DNA of 32,995 nt from Bacteroidales bacterium. GTDB taxonomy: Bacteria; Bacteroidota; Bacteroidia; Bacteroidales; UBA932. Below are positions 14,925 through 21,873 of the stretch, piece by piece. The stretch lies in contig JAFLUX010000023.1 of assembly GCA_022508605.1 (NCBI GenBank), positions 1 to 32,995 on the forward strand. Direction: 5' to 3'. The translations under genes and the position numbers were made by a program. Numbering within the stretch: the first letter of the stretch is position 1; every line of letters begins with the position of its first letter. The notes beneath the pieces are model-generated. The model saw only the letters and a program-made list of their open reading frames with translations. It did no database searches and had not been told where the DNA came from.

Positions 14925-15179
14925 ATGGCAAATACAGCATCAGCTAAGAAAGCCAATCGCCAAAGCGAAAGGCATCGCTTGCATAACAGATACTATGCAC
15001 GCACTACGCGTAATGCGATACGCGACATTCGCAATACCACGGACAAGGCCGAAGCCGAGAAAAGCGCCCCCAAGGTGTATGCAATGATTGACAAACTCGC
15101 AAAAATAGGAGTCATCCACAAGAACAAGGCTTCGAATCTTAAGAGCGGCATTCAGGTTTACATCAATAAACTTTCATAA
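14925..15179 (+). CDS. rpsT: 30S ribosomal protein S20
   Basis: The 84-residue basic protein starts MANTASAKKANRQSERHRLH, the conserved S20 N-terminus that begins a three-helix bundle binding 16S rRNA in the lower body of the small subunit. The helical segments NAIRDIRNTTDKAEAEKSA and YAMIDKLAKIGVIHKNKASN match the family, and the length is normal. No separate promoter is seen between it and the tRNA-Glu gene 22 nt upstream, so the mRNA is probably released from a shared transcript by tRNA 3' processing. An intrinsic terminator follows 7 nt after the stop. Confidence 0.97.
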   Translation: MANTASAKKANRQSERHRLHNRYYARTTRNAIRDIRNTTDKAEAEKSAPKVYAMIDKLAKIGVIHKNKASNLKSGIQVYINKLS

Positions 15180-15186
15180 GAATCAC

Positions 15187-15214
15187 AGACGCGTTCCCGA
15201 CGCGTCTTATTTTT
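15187..15214 (+). terminator. Intrinsic terminator after rpsT
   Basis: A perfect 8-bp stem, AGACGCGT (15187-15194) and ACGCGTCT (15200-15207), with a 5-nt loop, is followed by TATTTTT. It lies directly after the rpsT stop, before tRNA-Pro. Confidence 0.9.
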
Positions 15215-15221
15215 CGGGAAA

Positions 15222-15295
15222 CGGGATGTAGCGCAGTTGGCTAGCGCACCACGTTCGGGACGTGGGGGTCGTCTGTTCGAGTCAGATCATCCCGA
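15222..15295 (+). tRNA. tRNA-Pro (anticodon CGG)
   Basis: The acceptor CGGGATG pairs with CATCCCG (15288-15294), with C1-G72 typical of bacterial tRNA-Pro, and discriminator A15295. The anticodon stem CCACG/CGTGG encloses TTCGGGA (anticodon CGG). The T arm is GTCTG-TTCGAGT-CAGAT-like. CCA is not encoded. The gene begins 7 nt after the rpsT terminator T-run; no promoter of its own is evident, so it may rely on read-through. Confidence 0.93.
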
Positions 15296-15300
15296 CATAC

Positions 15301-15333
15301 GCAAAGAGCGGCCGGATTTCGGCCGCTCTTTGC
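15301..15333. terminator. Palindromic terminator shared by tRNA-Pro and the leftward operon
   Basis: A perfect 14-bp inverted repeat, GCAAAGAGCGGCCG (15301-15314) and its mirror (15320-15333), encloses a 5-nt loop. It sits 5 nt after tRNA-Pro and 39 nt past the stop of the leftward gene at 15373. Neither side has a long T-run, which is atypical. Confidence 0.6.
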
Positions 15334-15372
15334 ATATTGTCCCGCGGTGCCCTAAGCCTGGAAGCCATCTGT

Positions 15373-16746
15373 CTATATCTTGAAAAACCAGTGCTTCATG
15401 CCGCCTTTTACATGCTGGATGAGGCGGGTGCGGCAGTTGAACACATACAGGGGGCGTATGCGCCAGGGGAAGTTGTAGAGGTTCTGCCAGTCCAGCAGGC
15501 AGTATTCCCAATATTTTCCCGAATCGTTCCACCACTCCCCCGATACATAGCCGTGTTTTTCCGCATAGCGGTTTATGGTGGGAGGGTGTCCGTAGCGGCC
15601 GGTCGCGGCATAAACGTAGGAGGGGGCGAGGGCGTAGTTTATCATACGCCCCGGCGACACACGGCACACTATCACCACAGGGTTGTTGTCGCTCAGGCGG
15701 TACGGATCCCCGGCATACCTTTTTGCCACGGCCCTGTCCGATGCGAAATACACCCCTATGCCGCCCCAGCTGCTCTCGCTCGCCCGGAAGGTTCCGCTGT
15801 TCCAGTCCATGGTAGAGGCCAGATAGTCATTGCGCCCGCTGGTTGCCGTGATATTCTGCGCCGCAGGCAGGTCCGTGCCGTGATACATGGTCAGGGTGGG
15901 GATGAAGATGTCCGCGATGCTCCATCCGACCGTCTCGACAAGCGTCAGGAAACCGTGCCAGACGGGATATTTAAGCAGACGCCACGGGAAAAAGACGAGC
16001 CAGCGCCAGAAACTGCCTGCCCCTTCCTTGCGGCTGCATGGAGAAAGCACCTCGATGAAAAGGTCGTAAAACTCCGTAAGCCCGTGCACGAATATATTGA
16101 AATAAACCGCATTGAGAAGACGCAGCGGAGTAATCAGCACATACATCACCACTTTGAGCACTTCCAAGACCGGACGGAGCACTTTTTTCACGCGGTCGGG
16201 CAGTCTGTCACGGCGGAAAACATAGCGCCATGGCTCGGAAAGAAAATACTGGAGGTGGTTCAGGCAGTAAAAAGGCAGCGACAGCAGATGATAGCCCACG
16301 CTCAGTATGACGGTCACGGCATAGCTCATCCCGAAAGCCTCGGCTATACCACGGAGGCCCACTATGACGGCAAGGATGAAGCCCGCAAGGGCTCCCAGTT
16401 CTCCTTTGTCGAAAAGGAGGTGGAAGACAAGTGCGCCTATTGCGCAGAAAACCCCTATGAACAGGGCCAGCTGTATCAATTCCTCCTTGAACGCCAGAAC
16501 CATCAGCACCGCGAAGATTATCAGGACCACTTTCATGAACCTGAAAACCCTGTGGAAAAGGCCGCGCGAGCGGCGTCCGTGCGGCGCCCCGGATGCGCCG
16601 TCACTCCCTTGGCCTCCGTCTTGGACAAGGGTAATGCCCGTCCCGTTCACCGATGCCGCCACCGGCACGTCAGAGGCACGCAGCCCGGTGCTGAAAAGCA
16701 TCAACAGGGCGACGGTCAGCACCCTCAGGAGGTAAGTTGCGTTCAT
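15373..16746 (-). CDS. Multi-spanning membrane protein with PARP-like ADP-ribosyltransferase domain
   Basis: A 457-residue protein whose two halves differ. Residues 1-25 form a signal or first helix; after a polar stretch (25-70), helices follow at about 72-112, 116-160 and probably 195-215 and 262-285. The C-terminal part (286-440) matches the order of motifs in PARP/ADP-ribosyltransferase folds: MYHGTDL (His289), GGIGVYFASDRAVAKRYAG (Tyr333), a VVIVCRVSPGRM strand, and KYWEYCLLDWQNLY with Glu414. H-Y-E is the catalytic triad of PARP-type enzymes that transfer ADP-ribose from NAD+. The catalytic domain should face the cytoplasm, where NAD+ is. Target unknown. It starts 4 nt after the miaB stop and closes the six-gene leftward run. 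The assignment comes from motifs seen by eye; a structure-based comparison is needed for certainty. Confidence 0.6.
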   Translation of the reverse strand: MNATYLLRVLTVALLMLFSTGLRASDVPVAASVNGTGITLVQDGGQGSDGASGAPHGRRSRGLFHRVFRFMKVVLIIFAVLMVLAFKEELIQLALFIGVFCAIGALVFHLLFDKGELGALAGFILAVIVGLRGIAEAFGMSYAVTVILSVGYHLLSLPFYCLNHLQYFLSEPWRYVFRRDRLPDRVKKVLRPVLEVLKVVMYVLITPLRLLNAVYFNIFVHGLTEFYDLFIEVLSPCSRKEGAGSFWRWLVFFPWRLLKYPVWHGFLTLVETVGWSIADIFIPTLTMYHGTDLPAAQNITATSGRNDYLASTMDWNSGTFRASESSWGGIGVYFASDRAVAKRYAGDPYRLSDNNPVVIVCRVSPGRMINYALAPSYVYAATGRYGHPPTINRYAEKHGYVSGEWWNDSGKYWEYCLLDWQNLYNFPWRIRPLYVFNCRTRLIQHVKGGMKHWFFKI

Positions 16747-16750
16747 CGGT

Positions 16751-18064
16751 TCAGCCCAGCTTGCACAAAAGAGTCGCCTGGGTGCAATCTACGACTTCCA
16801 CATCGACAAGGTCTCCGGCCTTGTGCTCTGCATCGGGCCACACGCACATCTTGTTGCCTCCGGTGCGGCCGCAAAGCTCCTCCGGGTTGCGTTTTGAAGG
16901 GCCCTCCACAAGCACGGTGAAACGCTTGCCCACGTCACGGCGGTTGCTTTCGAGCGAAAGCCTGTTCTGGAGAGCGATGATTTCCTCCAGCCTGCGGGTC
17001 TTTACATCTAAAGGCACATCATCGGCATATTTCTTCGCTGCAAGTGTGCCCGGACGCTCGGAATAATAGAACATGAACGCCGCATCGAAGCCCACGGCCT
17101 CGAAGAGCGACAGGGTGGCGCGGTGGTCTTCTTCCGTCTCGGAACAGAAACCGGCTATTACATCCGTGGATATAGCGCAGTCGGGCATGTAACGGCGTAT
17201 TGCCGCGACCCTTCCCAAATACCACTCGCGGGTATAGCGGCGGCGCATCTTTTCCAGAATCCTGTCGGAGCCGGACTGCACCGGCAGATGTATGTGGCGG
17301 CAGATGTTCCCGTGGGAAGCCATGACTTCCAGCACCTCATCCGAAATGTCCTGCGGGTTGGAGGTGGAAAAGCGTATCCGCATTCCGGGGCATGACTCCG
17401 CGACCAAGCGCAGCAAGTCGGCAAAACCGCATCCTTCATAGCGGTACGAATCCACATTCTGGCCCAGCAGGGTGACCTCCTTGTAGCCCTGCTCCTGACA
17501 GGAGCAGGCCTCGCGCACTATGGAATGGTAATCGCGGCTGCGTTCTGCCCCGCGAGTATAGGGAACGACGCAATACGAACACACATTGTTGCACCCGCGC
17601 ATGATGGATATGAATGCCGACACGCCGTTCCTGTCGATGCGCACAGGCTCTATGTCGGAATACGTCTCCTCGCGGGAGAGGTGCACGTTGATTTGCGGAG
17701 AATCCGGGCCTGCATTCTGCAGCAGATACGGCAGAGAGCGGTAGGAGTCCGGTCCTGCCACTATATCCACCTTGCCGCTTTCGAGCAGTTCCTCTTTCAT
17801 CCTCTCCGCCATGCAGCCGAGTATGCCCACAAGCACGCCGGGACGGCGGCGCCTGTGCATGTTGAACTGTTCTATGCGCCCGTGGATGCGCTGCTCGGCA
17901 TTGTCGCGCACCGAACAGGTGTTGGCCATGATGACATCGGCTTCGTCGATATCCTCCGTCCTTTCGTACCCGTACTTTCCGAGCAGGGAGAACACGACCT
18001 CCGTGTCCGCCACATTCATCTGGCAGCCGTAGGTCTCTATGTACAGTTTTTTCTGTCGCTCCAT
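16751..18064 (-). CDS. miaB: tRNA-2-methylthio-N6-dimethylallyladenosine synthase MiaB
   Basis: A 437-residue radical SAM methylthiotransferase that adds a methylthio group to i6A37 of tRNAs reading UNN codons. The N-terminal MTTase domain opens with YIETYGCQMNVADTEVV (Cys14), followed by cysteines in ANTCSVRDNAEQR and LGCMAERM that hold the auxiliary Fe-S cluster. The radical SAM motif C-x3-C-x2-C is in GCNNVCSYCVVPYTRG. A TRAM domain ends the protein. YGCQMN and SVRDNAEQR separate MiaB from RimO and MtaB. It lies 12 nt after the M23 peptidase stop and 4 nt before the next start, within one leftward run. Confidence 0.97.
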   Translation of the reverse strand: MERQKKLYIETYGCQMNVADTEVVFSLLGKYGYERTEDIDEADVIMANTCSVRDNAEQRIHGRIEQFNMHRRRRPGVLVGILGCMAERMKEELLESGKVDIVAGPDSYRSLPYLLQNAGPDSPQINVHLSREETYSDIEPVRIDRNGVSAFISIMRGCNNVCSYCVVPYTRGAERSRDYHSIVREACSCQEQGYKEVTLLGQNVDSYRYEGCGFADLLRLVAESCPGMRIRFSTSNPQDISDEVLEVMASHGNICRHIHLPVQSGSDRILEKMRRRYTREWYLGRVAAIRRYMPDCAISTDVIAGFCSETEEDHRATLSLFEAVGFDAAFMFYYSERPGTLAAKKYADDVPLDVKTRRLEEIIALQNRLSLESNRRDVGKRFTVLVEGPSKRNPEELCGRTGGNKMCVWPDAEHKAGDLVDVEVVDCTQATLLCKLG

Positions 18065-18076
18065 ATCAACGGACGC

Positions 18077-19123
18077 TTACTTGACCCTGATTTTGCGGCC
18101 TATGCTCAGTATGGTCGTAGGCTTGAGTCCGCTGTTCAGGCTGCAAATCCTGCTGACAGTGGTGCCGTACTTGTGCGCGATTCCGGACAAGGTGTCGCCG
18201 GAGCGTATGGTATGATACTTCATCGCGGCCCTCTCCTTCGCGATACGCTCTTCCTCTGCGCGTATCTGCTCCTCGCTCATGTATATTTCCTCCTCCTCGT
18301 CGATGGACTGGGGCACGTGCTTGCTGTATACCGACAGATAGCTGCGCTTGAGCACGAACACATTGCGGCGCAGGGTTCCGCTCTCGAAATCCACTATCCA
18401 CTCGGGGTCGAAGGCGTGTCCGCGGTAGCGTGTCTCGAAGTGGAGGTGCGGTCCGGTGGAGCGCCCGGTGGAGCCTCCGAGGCCTATGAGGTCGCCTGCA
18501 TGGACCCACTGCCCAGGTGTCACATCACGGCGCGAAAGATGGCCGTAGAATGTTTCAAGCCCGTTTTCGTGGCGTATTATGACGAGATTCCCATAACCTT
18601 TGTGCCAGTCCGACACGCGCACCCTGCCGTCGAAGGCGCAGAACACCGGGGTTCCGGTGGGATAGGGCACGTCGCAGCCCGTATGCGCACGGCCGCGGCG
18701 TATTCCGAACTTGGAAAACACCTTGCCCTGGTGAGGGCAGACGAAGCGGCTGACAGAATCCACCAAAGCTATGGTGGTGCGGTAATGTATGCTGTCGAAG
18801 GGTTCCTTGGTATATGGATTTACCAAAACGTCATCCCAGTATTCGCGATACAGGTCCTCATCTTCCAGAGCCGATACGTTCTTGATGAAATACCAGGTGT
18901 TGTCATCTTTCAGCACCACCTGTATGCGACTGTCCCCCACATCCAGAGTATCGAGCGGAGCGCCGTTCCCTTTCATGAAAGACGTGATGCCGGAGCCTAT
19001 GTCGGCAGGACGGACGGCGACGGTATCGCGCACGGCATGTTTTTCCGCGAGCGTATCCGCCTGGGCAAATGCATGGAGACTTGCCAGTCCCAGGAATAGC
19101 AATAGTACACAGAAGCGTCTCAT
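18077..19123 (-). CDS. M23 peptidase (LytM-type) with C-terminal LysM domain
   Basis: A 348-residue exported cell-wall hydrolase. The start is ATG 19123; the TTG just upstream is not needed. The signal peptide (MRRFCVLLLFLGLASLHAFA) is clear. The M23 domain (about 130-250) shows the zinc ligands H147 and D151 in HTGCDVP, H195-like in FYGHLS, and HLHFE near 226-230. It appears catalytically intact. Residues about 302-348 form a LysM peptidoglycan-binding repeat (YHTIRSGDTLSGIAHKYG). A charged EEEEIYMSEEQIRAEEERIA linker separates the two. It would cut peptide cross-links in peptidoglycan. Its start shares one base with the phosphohexomutase stop. Confidence 0.93.
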   Translation of the reverse strand: MRRFCVLLLFLGLASLHAFAQADTLAEKHAVRDTVAVRPADIGSGITSFMKGNGAPLDTLDVGDSRIQVVLKDDNTWYFIKNVSALEDEDLYREYWDDVLVNPYTKEPFDSIHYRTTIALVDSVSRFVCPHQGKVFSKFGIRRGRAHTGCDVPYPTGTPVFCAFDGRVRVSDWHKGYGNLVIIRHENGLETFYGHLSRRDVTPGQWVHAGDLIGLGGSTGRSTGPHLHFETRYRGHAFDPEWIVDFESGTLRRNVFVLKRSYLSVYSKHVPQSIDEEEEIYMSEEQIRAEEERIAKERAAMKYHTIRSGDTLSGIAHKYGTTVSRICSLNSGLKPTTILSIGRKIRVK

Positions 19124-20487
19124 CAAACCCTCGTCCCTCCGAAACGCTGTTCTATGATTTCCTGCACGACACCGATTTTTTCCTCCAGCACCTCATCGGT
19201 GACGGCCTCGCAGATGAAACGCAGGTACGGCTCCGTGTTGGAAGGGCGTATATTGAACCACCAGTCTCCGTACTCGAGCCTGTAGCCGTCGAAATCCATG
19301 AATGCGACAGGCTCAGATTCTGCACGGAAATGGTCGCACACTGCATCCATGGCGCCTTTCTTGTCCTCCACGCGGAAGTTTATTTCCCCGGAATTGCGGT
19401 AGCGCGTGAGCTTGTCTATCTCGCCCCCGAGGGTGCGGCCCTGCTTCTTGAGTGCGGCCACGATGCGCAGCACTATGATGGAGGCCAGCAGCCCGCTGTC
19501 CGAATAGAAGAAATCCTTGAAATAGTAGTGCCCGGCAAGCTCCCCACCCCACAGGCCGTCTATCTCGCGCAGCTTGGGGGCGGCAAAGGCACGGCCGACC
19601 CGCCATGTGTGCATCTCCACGCCGTAAGAGGCCAGGAACTCCCCTACAGCCTTTGAGCTGCGGATTTCCTGCAGTACACGCTTGTTGCTCTCTCCCCTCT
19701 CATCGTAGAAATAATAGGCCATCAGCGCTATGATGAGGTCCGGGGCGACGAAGCGGGCCTGCTCATCCACGAACATCACCCTGTCGGCATCTCCGTCGAA
19801 TATGACGCCTATGTCGGCCCCGGTCTCACGGACAAGACGCTTCAGCGGCTCCACATTCTTCGGTATGAGAGGATTGGGTTCATGGTTGGGGAAGCGCCCG
19901 TCGAGCTCGTCGAAGATGTATGACGGCTGGTCTCCGTATATATCCCTGACATAGAGGCTGGCCATTCCGTTGGAGCAGTCCATGGCGATGCGGAGTCCGC
20001 TGCAGTCGCCCTTGTACTTGTTCAGGAAGGCCACATAGTCCTGGTGTATATCCTTCGCGTACACCCTGCCCTTCACTTCGTGCGGGGGCGTGGGGCGTCC
20101 CTCCTCTATCCAGGTCTTGATCTGTCCGAGCCCGGTATCCAGGCCGACCGGGAGGGCATTTTCGCGGGACACCTTCATGCCGTTGTATTCGGCAGGATTG
20201 TGGGATGCGGTAATCTGCACCGAGGCCTTGAAGCCGTAATTGGCGGTGCCGAAATATACCATGGGCGTGGAACTCAGGCCCGCATCGTACACATCCGCCC
20301 CGGCATCGGTGATGCCGGCAATCAGGCTGTCGTGTATTTCCTGTGAGGAAGTCCGGCAGTCACGTCCGACCAGCACTTCCTTCGCATCCAGGAGTGAAGG
20401 GAGGAAATAACCCACCTTGTAGGCAGTTTCCTTGTCGAAATCCACGTTGTAGATTCCGCGTATATCATAAGCGTGAAAAGCTCCCAT
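19123..20487 (-). CDS. Phosphoglucomutase/phosphomannomutase
   Basis: A 454-residue alpha-D-phosphohexomutase that interconverts hexose 1- and 6-phosphates for cell-surface sugar synthesis. The N-terminus AYDIRGIYN is the usual opening. The phosphoserine loop TASHNPAEYNGMK places the catalytic Ser at 95. The metal-binding loop DGDADR is at 231-236, the sugar-binding loop GGELAGHYYF near 325, and the phosphate-binding loop RPSNTEPYLR near the C-terminus. It resembles the ManB/PMM-PGM group, so both glucose and mannose phosphates are possible; the sequence does not decide. It starts 23 nt after the def stop. Confidence 0.94.
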   Translation of the reverse strand: MGAFHAYDIRGIYNVDFDKETAYKVGYFLPSLLDAKEVLVGRDCRTSSQEIHDSLIAGITDAGADVYDAGLSSTPMVYFGTANYGFKASVQITASHNPAEYNGMKVSRENALPVGLDTGLGQIKTWIEEGRPTPPHEVKGRVYAKDIHQDYVAFLNKYKGDCSGLRIAMDCSNGMASLYVRDIYGDQPSYIFDELDGRFPNHEPNPLIPKNVEPLKRLVRETGADIGVIFDGDADRVMFVDEQARFVAPDLIIALMAYYFYDERGESNKRVLQEIRSSKAVGEFLASYGVEMHTWRVGRAFAAPKLREIDGLWGGELAGHYYFKDFFYSDSGLLASIIVLRIVAALKKQGRTLGGEIDKLTRYRNSGEINFRVEDKKGAMDAVCDHFRAESEPVAFMDFDGYRLEYGDWWFNIRPSNTEPYLRFICEAVTDEVLEEKIGVVQEIIEQRFGGTRV

Positions 20488-20510
20488 AATATTTTGAAAA
20501 TAAGATTTTA

Positions 20511-21065
20511 CTATTTGATTTTCGTGGCATAGCGGGCCGACACCTTCCCTCCGGATATATTCTGGAGTTTCCTGGCTATCATCTTGCGGCGTATAGGGGC
20601 CACGAGATCGGTAAACAGCACTCCGTCCAGATGCGACATCTCATGCTGTATCATGCGTGCCGCGAACTTGTCGAATGTTTCGGTCCTTTCGACGAAGTCG
20701 CCGTCGGTATAGCGGATTGTGACGCTCGCCGGACGGCGGACGCTGCAATAGACGCCGGGCACGCTCAGGCACCCCTCCTCGTACTCGCACTGCTCTCCGC
20801 TCTCTTCGAGCACTACAGGATTTATCATAGTACGCCGGAAATCTTTCAGATAGGGGTAGACCTCCGCCATTTCGTCCCCGTCCACTATGAGCACCCGGAG
20901 CCCGACTCCTATCTGCGGAGCGGCAAGGCCGCAGCCCTCGGAGCGCTTCAGCGTGTCCTTGAGGTCTCCTATCAGGTCCGTCAGTTCCTCTTTTCGTGTC
21001 AAATCGGCTTCTGCAGCTCTCTCGCGGAGCACTTCGGAGCCGTACAAATAAATCGGCCGTATCAT
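20511..21065 (-). CDS. def: Peptide deformylase
   Basis: The 184-residue enzyme removes the formyl group from the N-terminal methionine of new proteins. All three family motifs are present: GLAAPQIG, EGCLSVPG with the metal-binding cysteine, and HEMSHLDG (the usual HExxH) with two histidines and the catalytic glutamate. The start ATG overlaps the ruvX stop by 4 nt (ATGA), so ruvX and def are coupled. Essential and active in the cytoplasm at the ribosome exit. Confidence 0.97.
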   Translation of the reverse strand: MIRPIYLYGSEVLRERAAEADLTRKEELTDLIGDLKDTLKRSEGCGLAAPQIGVGLRVLIVDGDEMAEVYPYLKDFRRTMINPVVLEESGEQCEYEEGCLSVPGVYCSVRRPASVTIRYTDGDFVERTETFDKFAARMIQHEMSHLDGVLFTDLVAPIRRKMIARKLQNISGGKVSARYATKIK

Positions 21066-21475
21066 TTTTTCCTGTCCAAATATGCCTGTAAAATTATCGC
21101 CGCGCTTATCTTGTCCACCGAGGCCTTGTCGCGCCGGGCGCTTTTTTTCATCCCGCCGTCTATCATGGCCCTGTGGGCAAGCACGGAGGTGAAACGCTCG
21201 TCTTCGAGGGCCACCGGTGTCTCAGGAAAGGCTTTCGTGAGTCTTTCGATAAAGGAATCCACGTCTCCGGCCGCCGAAGCACGGCTTCCGTCGAGATTGA
21301 GCGGATAGCCTACCACGAACTTGGCAATCGCCCCCGAGGACGCATATTTTTGAAGATAATCTATTATATTTGCAGCAGGGACAGTCTCCAAAGGAGAGGC
21401 AAAAATGCCGAGCGGATCGCTCTGTGCGACTCCGACCCTGGCACTGCCGTAATCTATTCCTATGATTCTGTCCAC
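21062..21475 (-). CDS. ruvX: Putative Holliday junction resolvase RuvX (YqgF)
   Basis: A 137-residue RNase H-fold protein. It begins with the family motif RIIGIDYGSARVGVA, where the Asp is the first catalytic acid; GYPLNLDGSRASAA, EDERFTSVLAHR and KASVDKISAAIILQAYL follow in the usual order. Named roles are Holliday junction resolution and pre-16S rRNA 5' processing. No ATG is available: the likely start is GTG 21475, with TTG codons upstream (21481, 21493) as alternatives. A TATTTTTG box lies only 7 nt upstream, so the mRNA would be nearly leaderless. It heads the six-gene leftward run through def, phosphohexomutase, M23, miaB and the membrane protein. Confidence 0.92.
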   Translation of the reverse strand: MDRIIGIDYGSARVGVAQSDPLGIFASPLETVPAANIIDYLQKYASSGAIAKFVVGYPLNLDGSRASAAGDVDSFIERLTKAFPETPVALEDERFTSVLAHRAMIDGGMKKSARRDKASVDKISAAIILQAYLDRKK

Positions 21476-21481
21476 AACTTG

Positions 21482-21489
21482 CAAAAATA
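21482..21489 (-). promoter_or_regulatory. -7 box for the ruvX operon
   Basis: TATTTTTG on the minus strand (21489-21482) matches TAnnTTTG and ends 6 nt before the proposed GTG start at 21475. A matching TTTG at proper spacing is not seen. The rightward gene starts at 21499, so both directions are packed into 23 nt. Confidence 0.4.
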
Positions 21490-21498
21490 GCAATTATT

Positions 21499-21873
21499 AT
21501 GGGGAAAAAAAATTGGAACAAAGTTTACCGCCTGAGCGTCACCGAGGAGGAAACCCACAGGCGAGTCCGTTCCCTACGCTTCACCACGACAGGATTCTTT
21601 CTCGCGATATTCACGGCATTCGTGGTCGTGCTCGGCAGTCTGTACGCACTCGTCGCCCTCACTCCCCTGCGCACCACCATCCCCGGATATCCGGACGCCC
21701 GCTTCCGCAGGGTGGCGGTGGAAAACGCCATCAAGATAGACTCGCTCGAAAGCGCCATAACGCGCTGGAAACTATATGCTGAAAACCTCTCCCGCGTACT
21801 GTCCGGCGAAAACACCGTCGGGCTGGACAGCCTCTTGCAGGCAAGGGAGGCATCCGACACGCTCGCAAAATGA
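21499..21873 (+). CDS. Single-pass membrane protein resembling the N-terminus of Bacteroidota M23 peptidases
   Basis: A 124-residue protein: a basic cytoplasmic stretch of about 30 residues (MGKKNWNKVYRLSVTEEETH), one hydrophobic segment (about 32-54, TGFFLAIFTAFVVVLGSLYA), and a periplasmic helical region (ENAIKIDSLESAITRWKLY) that could form a coiled coil. In related Bacteroidales, as I recall it, such a region (PxRxxxPGYxD-like, then paired helices) precedes an M23 peptidase domain. Here the frame ends before any such domain, as dxr begins at once. I see no peptidase remnant, because the next gene starts inside its stop (ATGA). It could be a partner or regulator of cell-wall enzymes. Confidence 0.65.
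   Translation: MGKKNWNKVYRLSVTEEETHRRVRSLRFTTTGFFLAIFTAFVVVLGSLYALVALTPLRTTIPGYPDARFRRVAVENAIKIDSLESAITRWKLYAENLSRVLSGENTVGLDSLLQAREASDTLAK

Noticed and set aside
15262..16920. Plus-strand 552-codon open frame
   Set aside because: It runs through tRNA-Pro and its terminator and is antisense to the membrane protein and miaB; composition is that of a GC-rich shadow.
17525..19099. Plus-strand 524-codon open frame
   Set aside because: Antisense to miaB and the M23 peptidase genes, both with full catalytic motifs.
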